From Hungateiclostridiaceae bacterium UBA1305 (GTDB lineage Bacteria; Bacillota; Clostridia; Acetivibrionales; DTU013), in assembly GCA_002307275.1 (NCBI GenBank), contig DBTX01000087.1, positions 1 through 24,882 of the forward strand: a stretch of DNA of 24,882 bases, given 5' to 3'. Both the position numbers and the translations under genes were made by a program. Shown here piece by piece: positions 14,025 through 21,040 of this stretch. Within the stretch, counting starts at the first letter, position 1. Each line of letters begins with the position of its first letter. The notes below the pieces were generated by a model. That model had not been told where the DNA came from. It made no database searches and saw only the letters and a list, made by a program, of their open reading frames with translations.

Positions 14025-15393
14025 AATTGATTTAATAAGGCTTGCCATGAAGAATTTTTTACGGCGCAAGACGAGATCCATCCTGACAATCCTTGGTGTT
14101 ATAATCGGCACAGCCTCAATCGTTGTCATGCTTTCTCTCGGCATCGGTATGAATGAAAGCTTCAATCAGCAGCTGAAAAGTATGGGCAGCCTGAATGTCA
14201 TTGATGTAAATACATATTACTATCCGGAAAATGCAACGGGTATGGTTCAGGTCAAAGAGACTGTGCTGGATGACAAGGCTATTGCCAAAATAGCCGCTAT
14301 TGAGGGCGTGGAAGCGGTTACTCCCATCCTTCAGACATCTTTGAAAATCGTATCGGGCAAATATACCTGTTATGGTCAAATCATGGGTATTGACCCAAAA
14401 TCCCTTGAAGCATTCGACTACAAGGTAGCCTCAGGCAGACTGCTTACCGAAGAGGACACCAACTCACTGCTGTTTGGCAGTCAGGCGCCCTACAACTTTT
14501 ACAATCCCAGGGCTTCAGGCGGCGGAGGTGGGATGGCATTCTTCTACGGCGGCAGCTCAGATGAGAAGCAGAAGCCTTCTGTGGATGTACTCAACGACAA
14601 GCTGGTCATGACCTTCGATATGAGTTACGGGGAAAAAAAATCGGTGGGCTTTGAGGACCCGCAGGAGAACAGCAAACCGGCAAAGCTTTATAAGGTAAAA
14701 GGAGTCGGTGTGCTTGAGGAATCCCAGGACGAAAAGGCATGGTCCATTGTTATGAATATCAATTATTTGAAGAAGCTGATCAAGGAAAATGAAAAGAGCC
14801 AGGCTCTGAACGGTATAAAATCTTCTAAAAGCCAGGCGGACAGCTATCAGCAGGCTAAAGTGAAAGTGAAGGATATCAATGATGTTGAAGCCATTGTGAA
14901 AAAGATCAATGAATTAGGCTATGGAACAAATAGCCTTGTGAGCATACGGGAAAGTTATCAGAAGCAGGCAGCGACGATGCAGGCGGTTTTGGGCGGTATA
15001 GGAGCAATATCCCTGCTGGTCGCGGCATTGGGTATTACAAACACCATGATCATGTCCATCTATGAACGGACCCGTGAAATTGGTGTGATGAAAGTGCTTG
15101 GATGCCTGCTCGGCGACATCCGGGAAATGTTCCTGCTGGAAGCCGGTATAATCGGCTTCATCGGAGGGCTGGCCGGACTGGTCTTCAGCTATGGAGCCTC
15201 CTACGTGCTCAACAAGTTTGCAGGAGGCTTATTCGGAGGCGGTTCGGGTGGAGCCGGTACCATATCTGTTATACCTGCGTGGCTCGCACTGGCGGCATTG
15301 GGCTTTGCCACACTGGTAGGCATCATTTCGGGCTTTATGCCCGCAAGACGCGCCATGAAACTGAGCGCCCTGGAAGCGATTAAAACAGAGTAA
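14017..15393 (+). CDS. MacB/FtsX-family ABC permease
   Basis: 458 residues. Helix 1 at ~21-42 (TRSILTILGVIIGTASIVVML), a large extracytoplasmic MacB-type domain (~43-320) with an unusual Gly-rich insert ASGGGGGMAFFYGG near 166-180, then three helices: ~325-347 (GGIGAISLLVAALGITNTMI), ~365-390 (MFLLEAGIIGFIGGLAGLVF) and ~415-440. It ends PARRAMKLSALEAIKTE, the usual MacB tail. This four-helix topology fits mechanotransmission permeases that drive extracytoplasmic partners. It overlaps the preceding gene by 8 bases, so ATPase, exported protein and permease form one unit. The TAA stop at 15391 is also the first three bases of a REP-like repeat. An 89-base copy of codons 344-373 lies at 17152. 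Confidence 0.92.
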   Translation: MNKIDLIRLAMKNFLRRKTRSILTILGVIIGTASIVVMLSLGIGMNESFNQQLKSMGSLNVIDVNTYYYPENATGMVQVKETVLDDKAIAKIAAIEGVEAVTPILQTSLKIVSGKYTCYGQIMGIDPKSLEAFDYKVASGRLLTEEDTNSLLFGSQAPYNFYNPRASGGGGGMAFFYGGSSDEKQKPSVDVLNDKLVMTFDMSYGEKKSVGFEDPQENSKPAKLYKVKGVGVLEESQDEKAWSIVMNINYLKKLIKENEKSQALNGIKSSKSQADSYQQAKVKVKDINDVEAIVKKINELGYGTNSLVSIRESYQKQAATMQAVLGGIGAISLLVAALGITNTMIMSIYERTREIGVMKVLGCLLGDIREMFLLEAGIIGFIGGLAGLVFSYGASYVLNKFAGGLFGGGSGGAGTISVIPAWLALAALGFATLVGIISGFMPARRAMKLSALEAIKTE

Positions 15394-15500
15394 CCAAGGG
15401 GACGGTTCTCAATAACCAAGGGGACGGTTCTTCTGGTTGCAACAAACCAGAACCAAGGGGACGGTTCTTAACCAAGGGTAACCAAGGGGACGGTTCTTCT
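15391..15500. repeat. REP-like repeat array, left (forward) arm
   Basis: Four forward copies of the unit TAACCAAGGGGACGGTTCT, at 15391-15409, 15413-15434, ~15450-15469 and 15479-15500, some extended with TCTGGTTG. The first begins exactly with the stop codon of the MacB permease. They face the inverted copies at 15674-15840. Confidence 0.85.
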
Positions 15501-15503
15501 GGT

Positions 15504-15517
15504 TGAGAACGTTCTCA
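15504..15517. repeat. 14-bp perfect palindrome at the inner edge of the left REP arm
   Basis: TGAGAACGTTCTCA is perfectly self-complementary. It follows directly on the last forward REP copy and may be a relic of two REP ends joined head to head (GAGAAC/GTTCTC). Confidence 0.5.
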
Positions 15518-15528
15518 TTATTAAGACA

Positions 15529-15669
15529 TTATGTGGTGTTGACAGCACCCTTCAGTTATAGGACTTTGAGAAAGAAAAACGAGCAATACATAAGGATATT
15601 GAAGGATGAAGGGCTATCAACGAGACAAATTGAGCGGTTAACAGGAATAAGCAGGTCACTTGTATTGAA
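15529..15669 (+). pseudogene. C-terminal remnant of a REP-associated tyrosine transposase (Y1/RAYT)
   Basis: The frame at 15575-15669 reads NEQYIRILKDEGLSTRQIER followed by LTGISRSLVL. This is the helix-turn-helix tail I know from clostridial Y1_Tnp/RAYT proteins. Just upstream the related text continues in another frame (LQL-stop-DFEKEKR, about 15547-15581), so the remnant has at least one in-frame stop and one frameshift. The catalytic Y1 domain (HUH motif and Tyr) is absent. It lies between oppositely oriented REP arrays, the normal setting of a RAYT gene. Recognition of the tail is from memory of the family and was not checked by search. Confidence 0.65.
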
Positions 15670-15673
15670 CACC

Positions 15674-15840
15674 GAACCAGAAGAACCGTCCCTGTGGTGC
15701 CTGATTGAACACCGAACCAGAAGAACCGTCCCCGTGGCGTCCTCCCGTGGCGTCCTAACCACAAGAACCGTCCCCGTGGCGTCCTCCCGTGGCGTCCTAA
15801 CCACAAGAACCGTCCCCGTGGCGTCCTACCCGTGGCGTCC
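15674..15840. repeat. REP-like repeat array, right (inverted) arm with 42-bp tandem units
   Basis: Four inverted copies of the unit (AGAAGAACCGTCCCCGTGG-like) at about 15674-15697, 15714-15737, 15757-15780 and 15799-15821. The last three are parts of tandem units of exactly 42 bp (starts at 15715, 15757, 15799; the last is 43 bp). Each also contains a duplicated 13-mer CCCGTGGCGTCCT. The final unit supplies the stop codon and last residues of the GH30 gene on the minus strand. Confidence 0.85.
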
Positions 15841-17136
15841 TATAAATGAGGTAATGCTTTTTGCTTTCAAACTCAGTGCAAAGGACTGATCCTCTAATAT
15901 AACTACATTCTTTTCCTTAATATTATTCTTTTCATCCGTTAGGTAAGCTGTAAGGCGATCCACTGTAAATCCGTTGCAGACAAGTTTGAAGGAGCGATCC
16001 TCATTGCTTAAATTGAGGGCAATAAATACCAGCTCATTATTTACTCCCTTATAGGCACTCACAAGAATATCTTCCTTACCATCATGTTCAGCCCTAATAC
16101 GTATAAAGCCCGGTTTTACAAACCTGCTGAAATTACCGAAGGTATAGACTCTTTTGCATACCGTATACGTCATTCTCTCCAAGTCAAGTTTAACCATTGC
16201 GCTATTATTATCATATTTGGACATTCCCCAGAAATAGATATAAGCACTGCAATTTGCTTTGGTAAGGTAATCATGTACAGAACGGGCTACATTCAATCCA
16301 TCCTGAATTGTAGGATTAAATTCGGCATACTCATTGTGTCCTATCTCACAAATTTCCGACATCCAGATTTTTTTCCCATCGGCATATTGCGTATCAATTG
16401 TTTCAATTACAGAGTCCTCATATCCATGCATTGCTGCGATATCAGGCATATCCTTACTGCCCGGAAGCATATCGCTATATTTCTTCAGTATATGATTTCC
16501 GAATTGGCATGTCTCCGGTCCAAATGTCCGTGCAATAATATTTCTCCGCTTGAAAACCTGTGAAAGATAATTTGCGTAAAAATCCGATAACTGGGCACCG
16601 GACCATTCGCAAGAGGAATAATGTATCTTAAGATTAGGCTCGTTGGCCGGAGAAATTGCATATATGTCAATACCGTGATGTTTCTTGTATATTTCTATAT
16701 AGTCGGCCAGATATTCTGCGAAATCTGCGAAATTTTCAGCTTTAAGTGTGCCGCCGTTTGCAACGTCGCAATTGGTTTTCATCCATGCGGGAGGACTCCA
16801 GACAGTGCTTACAAATCGCCGGCATCCTCTTTCCCTGGCTTCATTCATAAACCAGATCTGATCTTCGTCGCCCATATAGTTGAAAATACCTTTTTGAGGT
16901 TCTATCGATGGCGTCGGACCATCTTCACAGTTTCCCCATACACCTGAATCGCCGACGATATTTCTGATAATGGATATCCCTGCGCCATTTTCATTTGAAA
17001 AAAGAATGTCAAGGATATGTTTGCGCTCTTCAGACGGATATTGCAGCAGATTCCGTGCCTGCATAAAAGCACCGCAGACGCCGAAACCGTCGATCTCCTG
17101 GTACTCCGCATTATAGTCAATCATGATGTTTTTCAT
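15826..17136 (-). CDS. GH30-family glycoside hydrolase, C-terminus altered by REP repeat
   Basis: Retaining beta-glycosidase of clan GH-A. Of the 436 residues, the N-terminal IDGFGVCGAF (15-24), GAGISIIRNIVGDSG (51-65), SPPAWMKTN (114-122), acid/base Glu166 in SPANEP and nucleophile Glu261 in WMSEIC form the catalytic barrel; a small beta domain follows (~340-430). The pattern resembles xylanase/galactanase-type GH30 subfamilies, but I cannot fix the subfamily or substrate. There is no signal peptide, so it would act inside the cell on imported oligosaccharides. GAGGTGG lies 7 bases before the ATG. The last residues (GRHG) and the stop come from a REP unit, so the original end has been replaced. 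Right upstream (2 bases beyond the ribosome site) is a MacB gene fragment, which suggests that the gene or its surroundings were rearranged. Confidence 0.88.
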   Translation of the reverse strand: MKNIMIDYNAEYQEIDGFGVCGAFMQARNLLQYPSEERKHILDILFSNENGAGISIIRNIVGDSGVWGNCEDGPTPSIEPQKGIFNYMGDEDQIWFMNEARERGCRRFVSTVWSPPAWMKTNCDVANGGTLKAENFADFAEYLADYIEIYKKHHGIDIYAISPANEPNLKIHYSSCEWSGAQLSDFYANYLSQVFKRRNIIARTFGPETCQFGNHILKKYSDMLPGSKDMPDIAAMHGYEDSVIETIDTQYADGKKIWMSEICEIGHNEYAEFNPTIQDGLNVARSVHDYLTKANCSAYIYFWGMSKYDNNSAMVKLDLERMTYTVCKRVYTFGNFSRFVKPGFIRIRAEHDGKEDILVSAYKGVNNELVFIALNLSNEDRSFKLVCNGFTVDRLTAYLTDEKNNIKEKNVVILEDQSFALSLKAKSITSFIGRHG

Positions 17137-17151
17137 ATATAATCCACCTCT

Positions 17152-17240
17152 ATGATCATGTCCATCAATGAACGGACTCGGAAAATTGGTGTAATAAAAG
17201 TGCCTGGCTGCCTGCTCGGAGACATCCGGGAAATGTTCCT
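17152..17240 (+). pseudogene. Fragment of a MacB-type permease gene
   Basis: These 89 bases match 15046-15134 of the MacB permease gene with 9 mismatches and no gaps by hand alignment (90%). The frame is open (MIMSINERTRKIGVIKVPGC, LLGDIREMF) and then runs into a stop (TGA) soon after the homology ends. The homology stops abruptly at both ends. It lies in the 174-base gap between the GH30 and acyl-CoA synthetase genes, antisense to both. Confidence 0.8.
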
Positions 17241-17310
17241 ATATGCCTGCGAGGCGTGATATGGAGCAGAGCCCCAGCCATTGTGAATGATATACCTGCA
17301 CAAATTCAAC

Positions 17311-18972
17311 CTATTTATTATTATCATTTGCTCTGATATCGGTCCTTTTTATCTTGCCGCTGACTGTTTTAGGAAGCTCGTTTACAAATTCAATGATTCG
17401 GGGATACTTATATGGCGCTGTTACCTTTTTTACATGTTTCTGCAGTTCTTTGACCAGCGTATCGCTGCCGGACCAGCCCTTTGCAGTGACAATCGTTGCC
17501 TTTACAACCTGACCCCTGACAGGGTCGGGCACTGCGGTTACAGCACATTCCAGAACGGAAGGATGCTCCATCAACGCGCTTTCGACTTCAAAGGGCCCGA
17601 TTCTGTAGCCGGAGCACTTTATCACGTCATCCGATCTTCCCACGAACCAGAAGTACCCATCTTCATCACGCCACGCCACATCACCCGTATCGTAGGTGCC
17701 ATTGTTCCATACTCTTAAAGTTGCAGCTTCGTCACGGTAATAGCCTTTGAAAAGCCCCGGCGGCAAGCCATTGTCAAGTCCTTTGATCACAATGTTGCCC
17801 TCAACGCCGGCCGGACAGGGACGGCCTGTTTCATCAACAATATCAATATTGTAAAGAGGGGACGGTTTTCCCATTGAGCCCGGTTTGGGAGTTATCCATT
17901 CAAAATTGGCGCATAGCACGGTGCTTTCCGTCTGTCCAAACCCTTCTATGATGTCCAGTCCCGTAGCCTTTTTAAACTGGCTGAATACTTCCGGATTAAG
18001 CGGTTCGCCGGCCGTACTGGCTTTTTTGATGCTTGTCAGATCATAATGGGACAGATCCTCTTTGATCAGGAACCTGTAAATGGTTGGCGGTGCGCAGAAA
18101 GAGGTTATCCTGTATTTTTCGATCATTCTTAAGAGCTTGTCCGGAATGAATTTCTCCATATCATAAACAAACAAGGCGACCCCACAGATCCATTGCCCAT
18201 AAATTTTACCCCAGCCGCACTTTGCCCAGCCCGACTCCGACACGGTCAGGTGCAGTCCTTCCTCGGTCAGACGCTGCCAGTAATGTGCGGTTACGATATG
18301 CCCAATGGGATAATAGAAATCATGGACAGCGATCTTGGGCATACCGGTAGTACCCGAGGTGAAATACATCAGCATATTGTCATAACCACCTGCAGCCTCA
18401 CTGCCAACAGGTCTTGTCCAATGATCGGATGCACCTGCCAGTTCTGTGTCAAAATCGAACCATCCATCCTTCGAGCCGCCGACCAATGCCTTGCAAATCA
18501 CTGTCGGAGATTCTATGAGAGCAGCTTCAATAAAAGAAATGATTTCGTTCTCGGTGACCGAGACGATCATCTTTACGGAAGCCGAATTATTTCTGTATAC
18601 GATATCCTTTTTTGTAAGCTGGACCGTTGCGGGGATCGAAATGGCGCCGATTTTCTCGAGAGCCAGTGTGCAAATCCAATAATGCCATCGGCGTTTGAGC
18701 ATCAACATCACTACATCGCCCTTATGTATGCCGTGATTAGTAAATAAATTTGCAGCTTTGTCACTCAAACGCTTGATATCCAAAAAGCTGAATATTCTTT
18801 CGCCGCCATTATCATCGCACCACACAAGTGCAGTTCTATCAGGGCAGACGGATGTCCAGGCATCCATTACGTCATAAGCAAAATTGAAATTATCCGGAAG
18901 ATTTACAGTATAGTTGGCTTTGAAATCCTCATAGGAATCGAATTCTATTTTAGAAAGAAATTTTTCAAGCAT
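17311..18972 (-). CDS. Acyl-CoA synthetase (AMP-forming), acetyl/medium-chain type
   Basis: Activates a carboxylic acid with ATP to acyl-AMP and then acyl-CoA. 553 residues from the chosen start. Motifs: P-loop YFTSGTTGMPK (203-213), GFGQTE (344-349), YDTGD (427-431), WFVGRSDDVIKCSGYRIGPFEVE (442-464) and the C-terminal catalytic Lys540 in PKTVSGKIKR. The length and the HYWICTLALEKIGAISIP segment fit the acetyl-/medium-chain acyl-CoA synthetase (Acs/MACS) branch; the actual acid is unknown. Start choice: ATG at 18972 has AAGGAG 7 bases before it; an upstream ATG at 19011 would overlap the regulator gene and has no ribosome site. It lies 28 bases after the XRE-cupin gene in the same direction, so the two form an operon, and the regulator may sense the acid or the CoA product. 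Confidence 0.92.
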   Translation of the reverse strand: MLEKFLSKIEFDSYEDFKANYTVNLPDNFNFAYDVMDAWTSVCPDRTALVWCDDNGGERIFSFLDIKRLSDKAANLFTNHGIHKGDVVMLMLKRRWHYWICTLALEKIGAISIPATVQLTKKDIVYRNNSASVKMIVSVTENEIISFIEAALIESPTVICKALVGGSKDGWFDFDTELAGASDHWTRPVGSEAAGGYDNMLMYFTSGTTGMPKIAVHDFYYPIGHIVTAHYWQRLTEEGLHLTVSESGWAKCGWGKIYGQWICGVALFVYDMEKFIPDKLLRMIEKYRITSFCAPPTIYRFLIKEDLSHYDLTSIKKASTAGEPLNPEVFSQFKKATGLDIIEGFGQTESTVLCANFEWITPKPGSMGKPSPLYNIDIVDETGRPCPAGVEGNIVIKGLDNGLPPGLFKGYYRDEAATLRVWNNGTYDTGDVAWRDEDGYFWFVGRSDDVIKCSGYRIGPFEVESALMEHPSVLECAVTAVPDPVRGQVVKATIVTAKGWSGSDTLVKELQKHVKKVTAPYKYPRIIEFVNELPKTVSGKIKRTDIRANDNNK

Positions 18973-19000
18973 GGTGCATCTCCTTATATAATGTAAAGTT

Positions 19001-19561
19001 CTAGTTGTCATGTAGTATTACAGTCAGGAATTTGCCGGGCTTTTCATCCATTGCAGTTTGTCCATGCGGTATGGTGGGGTCAAAATAAATCGAATCACCC
19101 TCTTGCATGATGATCTCGGATCCGCCAAGTATGACTTTGATCTGTCCCTCAAGGACATAATTGAATTCCTGCCCGGGATGTGTAACCAGCGCCATTTTTT
19201 TGTTTTCTTCAGGCGCAATGGTAACCAGAAGAGGTTCGATCTTCTTGTTCATGAAGTTGAAGGCCAGACTTTGAAATTTGTAGCCTTTATATCGTTCGAT
19301 AAAAGGCGCTTCACCCTTTTTAACAAGACAAAAGTTGTGCAGATGCGGAGTCGAGCCTGTAAGCAGTTCTGTCAGTTCAACACCGAGAATGCCTGCAATT
19401 TCGTACAGCGTGCTGATTGGTATGCCTTCTTGCGCATTTTCATAAATATGATATGTTTCTGTGGAAATATTCAGCTTCTGTGCCAGATCCTCACCTGTAA
19501 AGCCTGATATTTCCCTAAGTTCACGTATTCGGTCTGATATCTGTACGATATTTTCCGACAT
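19001..19561 (-). CDS. XRE-family regulator with C-terminal cupin domain
   Basis: Two-domain transcription factor of ~186 residues: XRE helix-turn-helix at ~8-65 (RIRELREISGFTGEDLAQKL, NISTETYHIYENAQEG) and a cupin-2 barrel at ~105-180 (HPGQEFNYVLEGQIKVILGG, EGDSIYFDPTIPHGQ). Proteins of this plan (PuuR-like) bind a small ligand in the cupin and control a neighbouring metabolic gene. AGGAGG (19574-19569) is 7 bases from the ATG at 19561 but only 4 from the ATG at 19564, so the second ATG is preferred. The gene is divergent from the sigma-like ORF. The downstream partner is the acyl-CoA synthetase, which suggests control of use of a fatty or other organic acid. Confidence 0.92.
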   Translation of the reverse strand: MSENIVQISDRIRELREISGFTGEDLAQKLNISTETYHIYENAQEGIPISTLYEIAGILGVELTELLTGSTPHLHNFCLVKKGEAPFIERYKGYKFQSLAFNFMNKKIEPLLVTIAPEENKKMALVTHPGQEFNYVLEGQIKVILGGSEIIMQEGDSIYFDPTIPHGQTAMDEKPGKFLTVILHDN

Positions 19562-19649
19562 CATTCTACCTCCTGATTTTACCGGAATAGCCCGGCTGAA
19601 GAATAATCCAGCAATGCTAATATATATAATAACATAAAAGTCTAAAAAC

Positions 19650-19666
19650 TTTAACCAAATGTTAAA
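19650..19666. promoter_or_regulatory. Operator-like palindrome between the XRE-cupin gene and the sigma-like gene
   Basis: TTTAAC-CAAAT-GTTAAA is a perfect 6-bp inverted repeat in the ~150-base divergent region. XRE-cupin regulators usually bind such sites near their own promoter. AT-rich sequence makes chance palindromes common, so support is modest. Confidence 0.35.
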
Positions 19667-19713
19667 TTATTACTTACCTTTAAAATGTATGATATATTAT
19701 GGAGGCAGTTCAT

Positions 19714-19992
19714 ATGACCGAAAACGAAAGACAGCTTTTAGAATCGGCCCAAAAGGGCTGTGTTGCAGCTTTTGAAGAGTTAACGGCGCCTTATTGGGCC
19801 AGAGTATACAATTTAATGCTAAAAACCTGTGTGGATGAGTTTGAAGCATCTTTGCTGTCGCAGGATGTTTTTGTCAAGGTGTTCGAAGCTCTGATATCAG
19901 GGCATTTCAATGGCGGTCTTGCCTGGAATATATACAGGACAGCTGATGAAGTCAGCCGTCAGGCTGCTTGTAAATCAGAAATGATTTCCTGA
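19714..19992 (+). CDS. Short ECF-sigma-like protein containing region 2 only
   Basis: 92 residues. The text MTENERQLLESAQKGCVAAF and onward (ARVYNLMLKTCVDEFEASLL, SQDVFVKVFEAL, AWNIYRTADEVSRQAA) follows the pattern of sigma-70 region 2 in ECF factors (a short helix, the EEAEDLVQDVFLKVY-like core-binding and -10-recognition helices, then F-x-x-WLYRIA). Region 4, which reads the -35, is missing: the frame ends right after region 2, and no region-4 text follows in other frames. Start: GGAGG is 8 bases before the ATG at 19714; the ATG at 19699 lies against that site. It may be a truncated sigma factor, a regulator that sequesters core enzyme, or a decayed gene. No anti-sigma gene is adjacent. Confidence 0.6.
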   Translation: MTENERQLLESAQKGCVAAFEELTAPYWARVYNLMLKTCVDEFEASLLSQDVFVKVFEALISGHFNGGLAWNIYRTADEVSRQAACKSEMIS

Positions 19993-20009
19993 AACATATC
20001 TAATACAAT

Positions 20010-20029
20010 GAAAAAAGAAATCTTTTTTC
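20010..20029 (+). terminator. AT-rich stem after the sigma-like ORF
   Basis: GAAAAAAGA (20010-20018) and TCTTTTTTC (20021-20029) are perfect inverted repeats 18 bases after the stop. The T-rich right arm could give weak intrinsic termination, but the stem lacks GC pairs. Confidence 0.3.
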
Positions 20030-20123
20030 GACGTGTCTTTATAATTTAATAGAAGACGTGCTGAAAATAATGTAGAATAATATTATAATTATACCTTCTA
20101 GAACACTGTAAACTCTAAAACTT

Positions 20124-20141
20124 TTGTAAAATAGATTACAA
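20124..20141. promoter_or_regulatory. Possible operator upstream of the response regulator gene
   Basis: TTGTAA-AATAGA-TTACAA, a perfect 6-bp inverted repeat directly before the dispersed palindrome at 20142. It could be a binding site for the downstream regulator (OmpR-type sites are more often direct repeats), so it is weakly supported. Confidence 0.2.
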
Positions 20142-20206
20142 TGTCATCCTGAGCGTTAGCGAAGGATCTTAGCCGGTCAGGATTCTTCGCTGTGCTCAGA
20201 ATGACA
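20142..20206. repeat. Dispersed palindromic element (TGTCATCCTGAGCG type)
   Basis: TGTCATCCTGAGCG (from 20142) with AGCGAAGGATCTT pairs with GATTCTTCGCTGTGCTCAGA and ATGACA (to 20206) as a long imperfect hairpin with a few mismatches and one offset. I know this sequence type (TCATCCTGAGCGAAGCGAAG...CTTCGCTCAGAATGACA) as a small intergenic palindrome found in many unrelated bacterial genomes. It lies 48 bases before the response regulator gene. Confidence 0.7.
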
Positions 20207-20254
20207 AACATTTAGATGTTACAATACACTGGAGTATGAGAATGAGGGAATGTA

Positions 20255-20953
20255 ATGAGTGAGGATAAAGTTAAGATACTTGTTGTTGAGGATGAGGCTT
20301 CCATCAGAAAATTTATCGCAATCAATTTGGAACGCAGCGGTTTTGAGGTGCTTGAAACTGATAATGGGGAAGCGGCCCTGGAAATGGCATCGAGCTGCAA
20401 GCCCTCGGTAATGGTGCTGGATGTTATGCTTCCGGGTATTGATGGGTTTGAAGTGTGCTCGAAGCTAAGGGTCACTATACCTGGACTGATTATCATCATG
20501 CTGACAGCAAGAGCTCAGGATATTGACAAGATTACAGGTCTTGAGCTTGGTGCGGATGATTACATGGTAAAGCCCTTTAACCCGCGGGAGCTTATAGCAA
20601 GGATACATGCCAACCTGCGCAGGGCCGAAGCGATGAAGACTTCCGGGAATACTCCGCTTTCCTACAAAAATCTGATCATGGATATCAATTCACAAAAATT
20701 TTTCAAGGATAATCTCGAAATTGAACTGACACCCACAGAATTTTCCGTGCTGAAGCTGTTTATGTCCAATGTCGGCAGGGCATTAAGCCGCAATGAGTTA
20801 TTCAACTCGGTCTGGGGAAAAAATTACTTTGGGGATCTGAAGACACTGGATGTTTACATAAGGAGAATCAGAGAAAAAATCGAGGAAAATCCATCAAAGC
20901 CGCAATACATTGAGACAGTCTGGGGATTTGGCTATAGATGGTGCGATAAGTAG
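20255..20953 (+). CDS. OmpR/PhoB-family response regulator
   Basis: DNA-binding response regulator of 232 residues. Receiver domain ~6-118 with acidic pocket Glu12/Asp13, phospho-acceptor Asp56 in VLDVMLPGIDGFE, switch Thr in MLTARAQ and Lys in YMVKPFNP. Winged-helix output domain ~132-230 (ELTPTEFSVLKLFMSNVGRA, TLDVYIRRIREKIEENP, IETVWGFGYRW). All key residues are present. GAGGGA lies 5-6 bases before the ATG. It is followed by the sensor kinase after 87 bases. Its targets are not visible here. Confidence 0.96.
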   Translation: MSEDKVKILVVEDEASIRKFIAINLERSGFEVLETDNGEAALEMASSCKPSVMVLDVMLPGIDGFEVCSKLRVTIPGLIIIMLTARAQDIDKITGLELGADDYMVKPFNPRELIARIHANLRRAEAMKTSGNTPLSYKNLIMDINSQKFFKDNLEIELTPTEFSVLKLFMSNVGRALSRNELFNSVWGKNYFGDLKTLDVYIRRIREKIEENPSKPQYIETVWGFGYRWCDK

Positions 20954-21040
20954 AAAGAACTATAAAATGAGAAATAATGCGATCATTGGAGTGATAAATA
21001 GAACAATAAATAGGGCATCTGTCGGGGGAGTAAGCGTATC

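Larger units (their letters stand above)
15394..15825. other. Convergent junction between MacB permease and GH30 genes
   Basis: This 432-base gap between convergent genes is filled by the two REP-like arms and the transposase remnant. An open frame of 128 codons spans 15503-15889 but is a read-through of the remnant into repeats, with no ribosome site of its own. No ordinary terminator is visible; the inverted REP copies on the two sides could themselves fold as one long stem. Confidence 0.7.

Noticed and set aside
15391..15840. CRISPR-like array
   Set aside because: Gaps between copies are short, irregular and partly repeat-derived, and the copies are inverted on the two sides. No cas genes are present.
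15503..15889. 128-codon protein-coding gene
   Set aside because: It begins at a TTG inside a palindrome, has no ribosome site, and passes from a transposase tail through tandem repeats into the GH30 gene in antisense. Annotated as pseudogene remnant plus repeats.
17857..17870. Another GGGGACGGTT repeat copy inside the acyl-CoA synthetase gene
   Set aside because: Only the 10-base core matches, the flanks do not, and it encodes the conserved GKPSPLYN segment of the enzyme. Coincidence.
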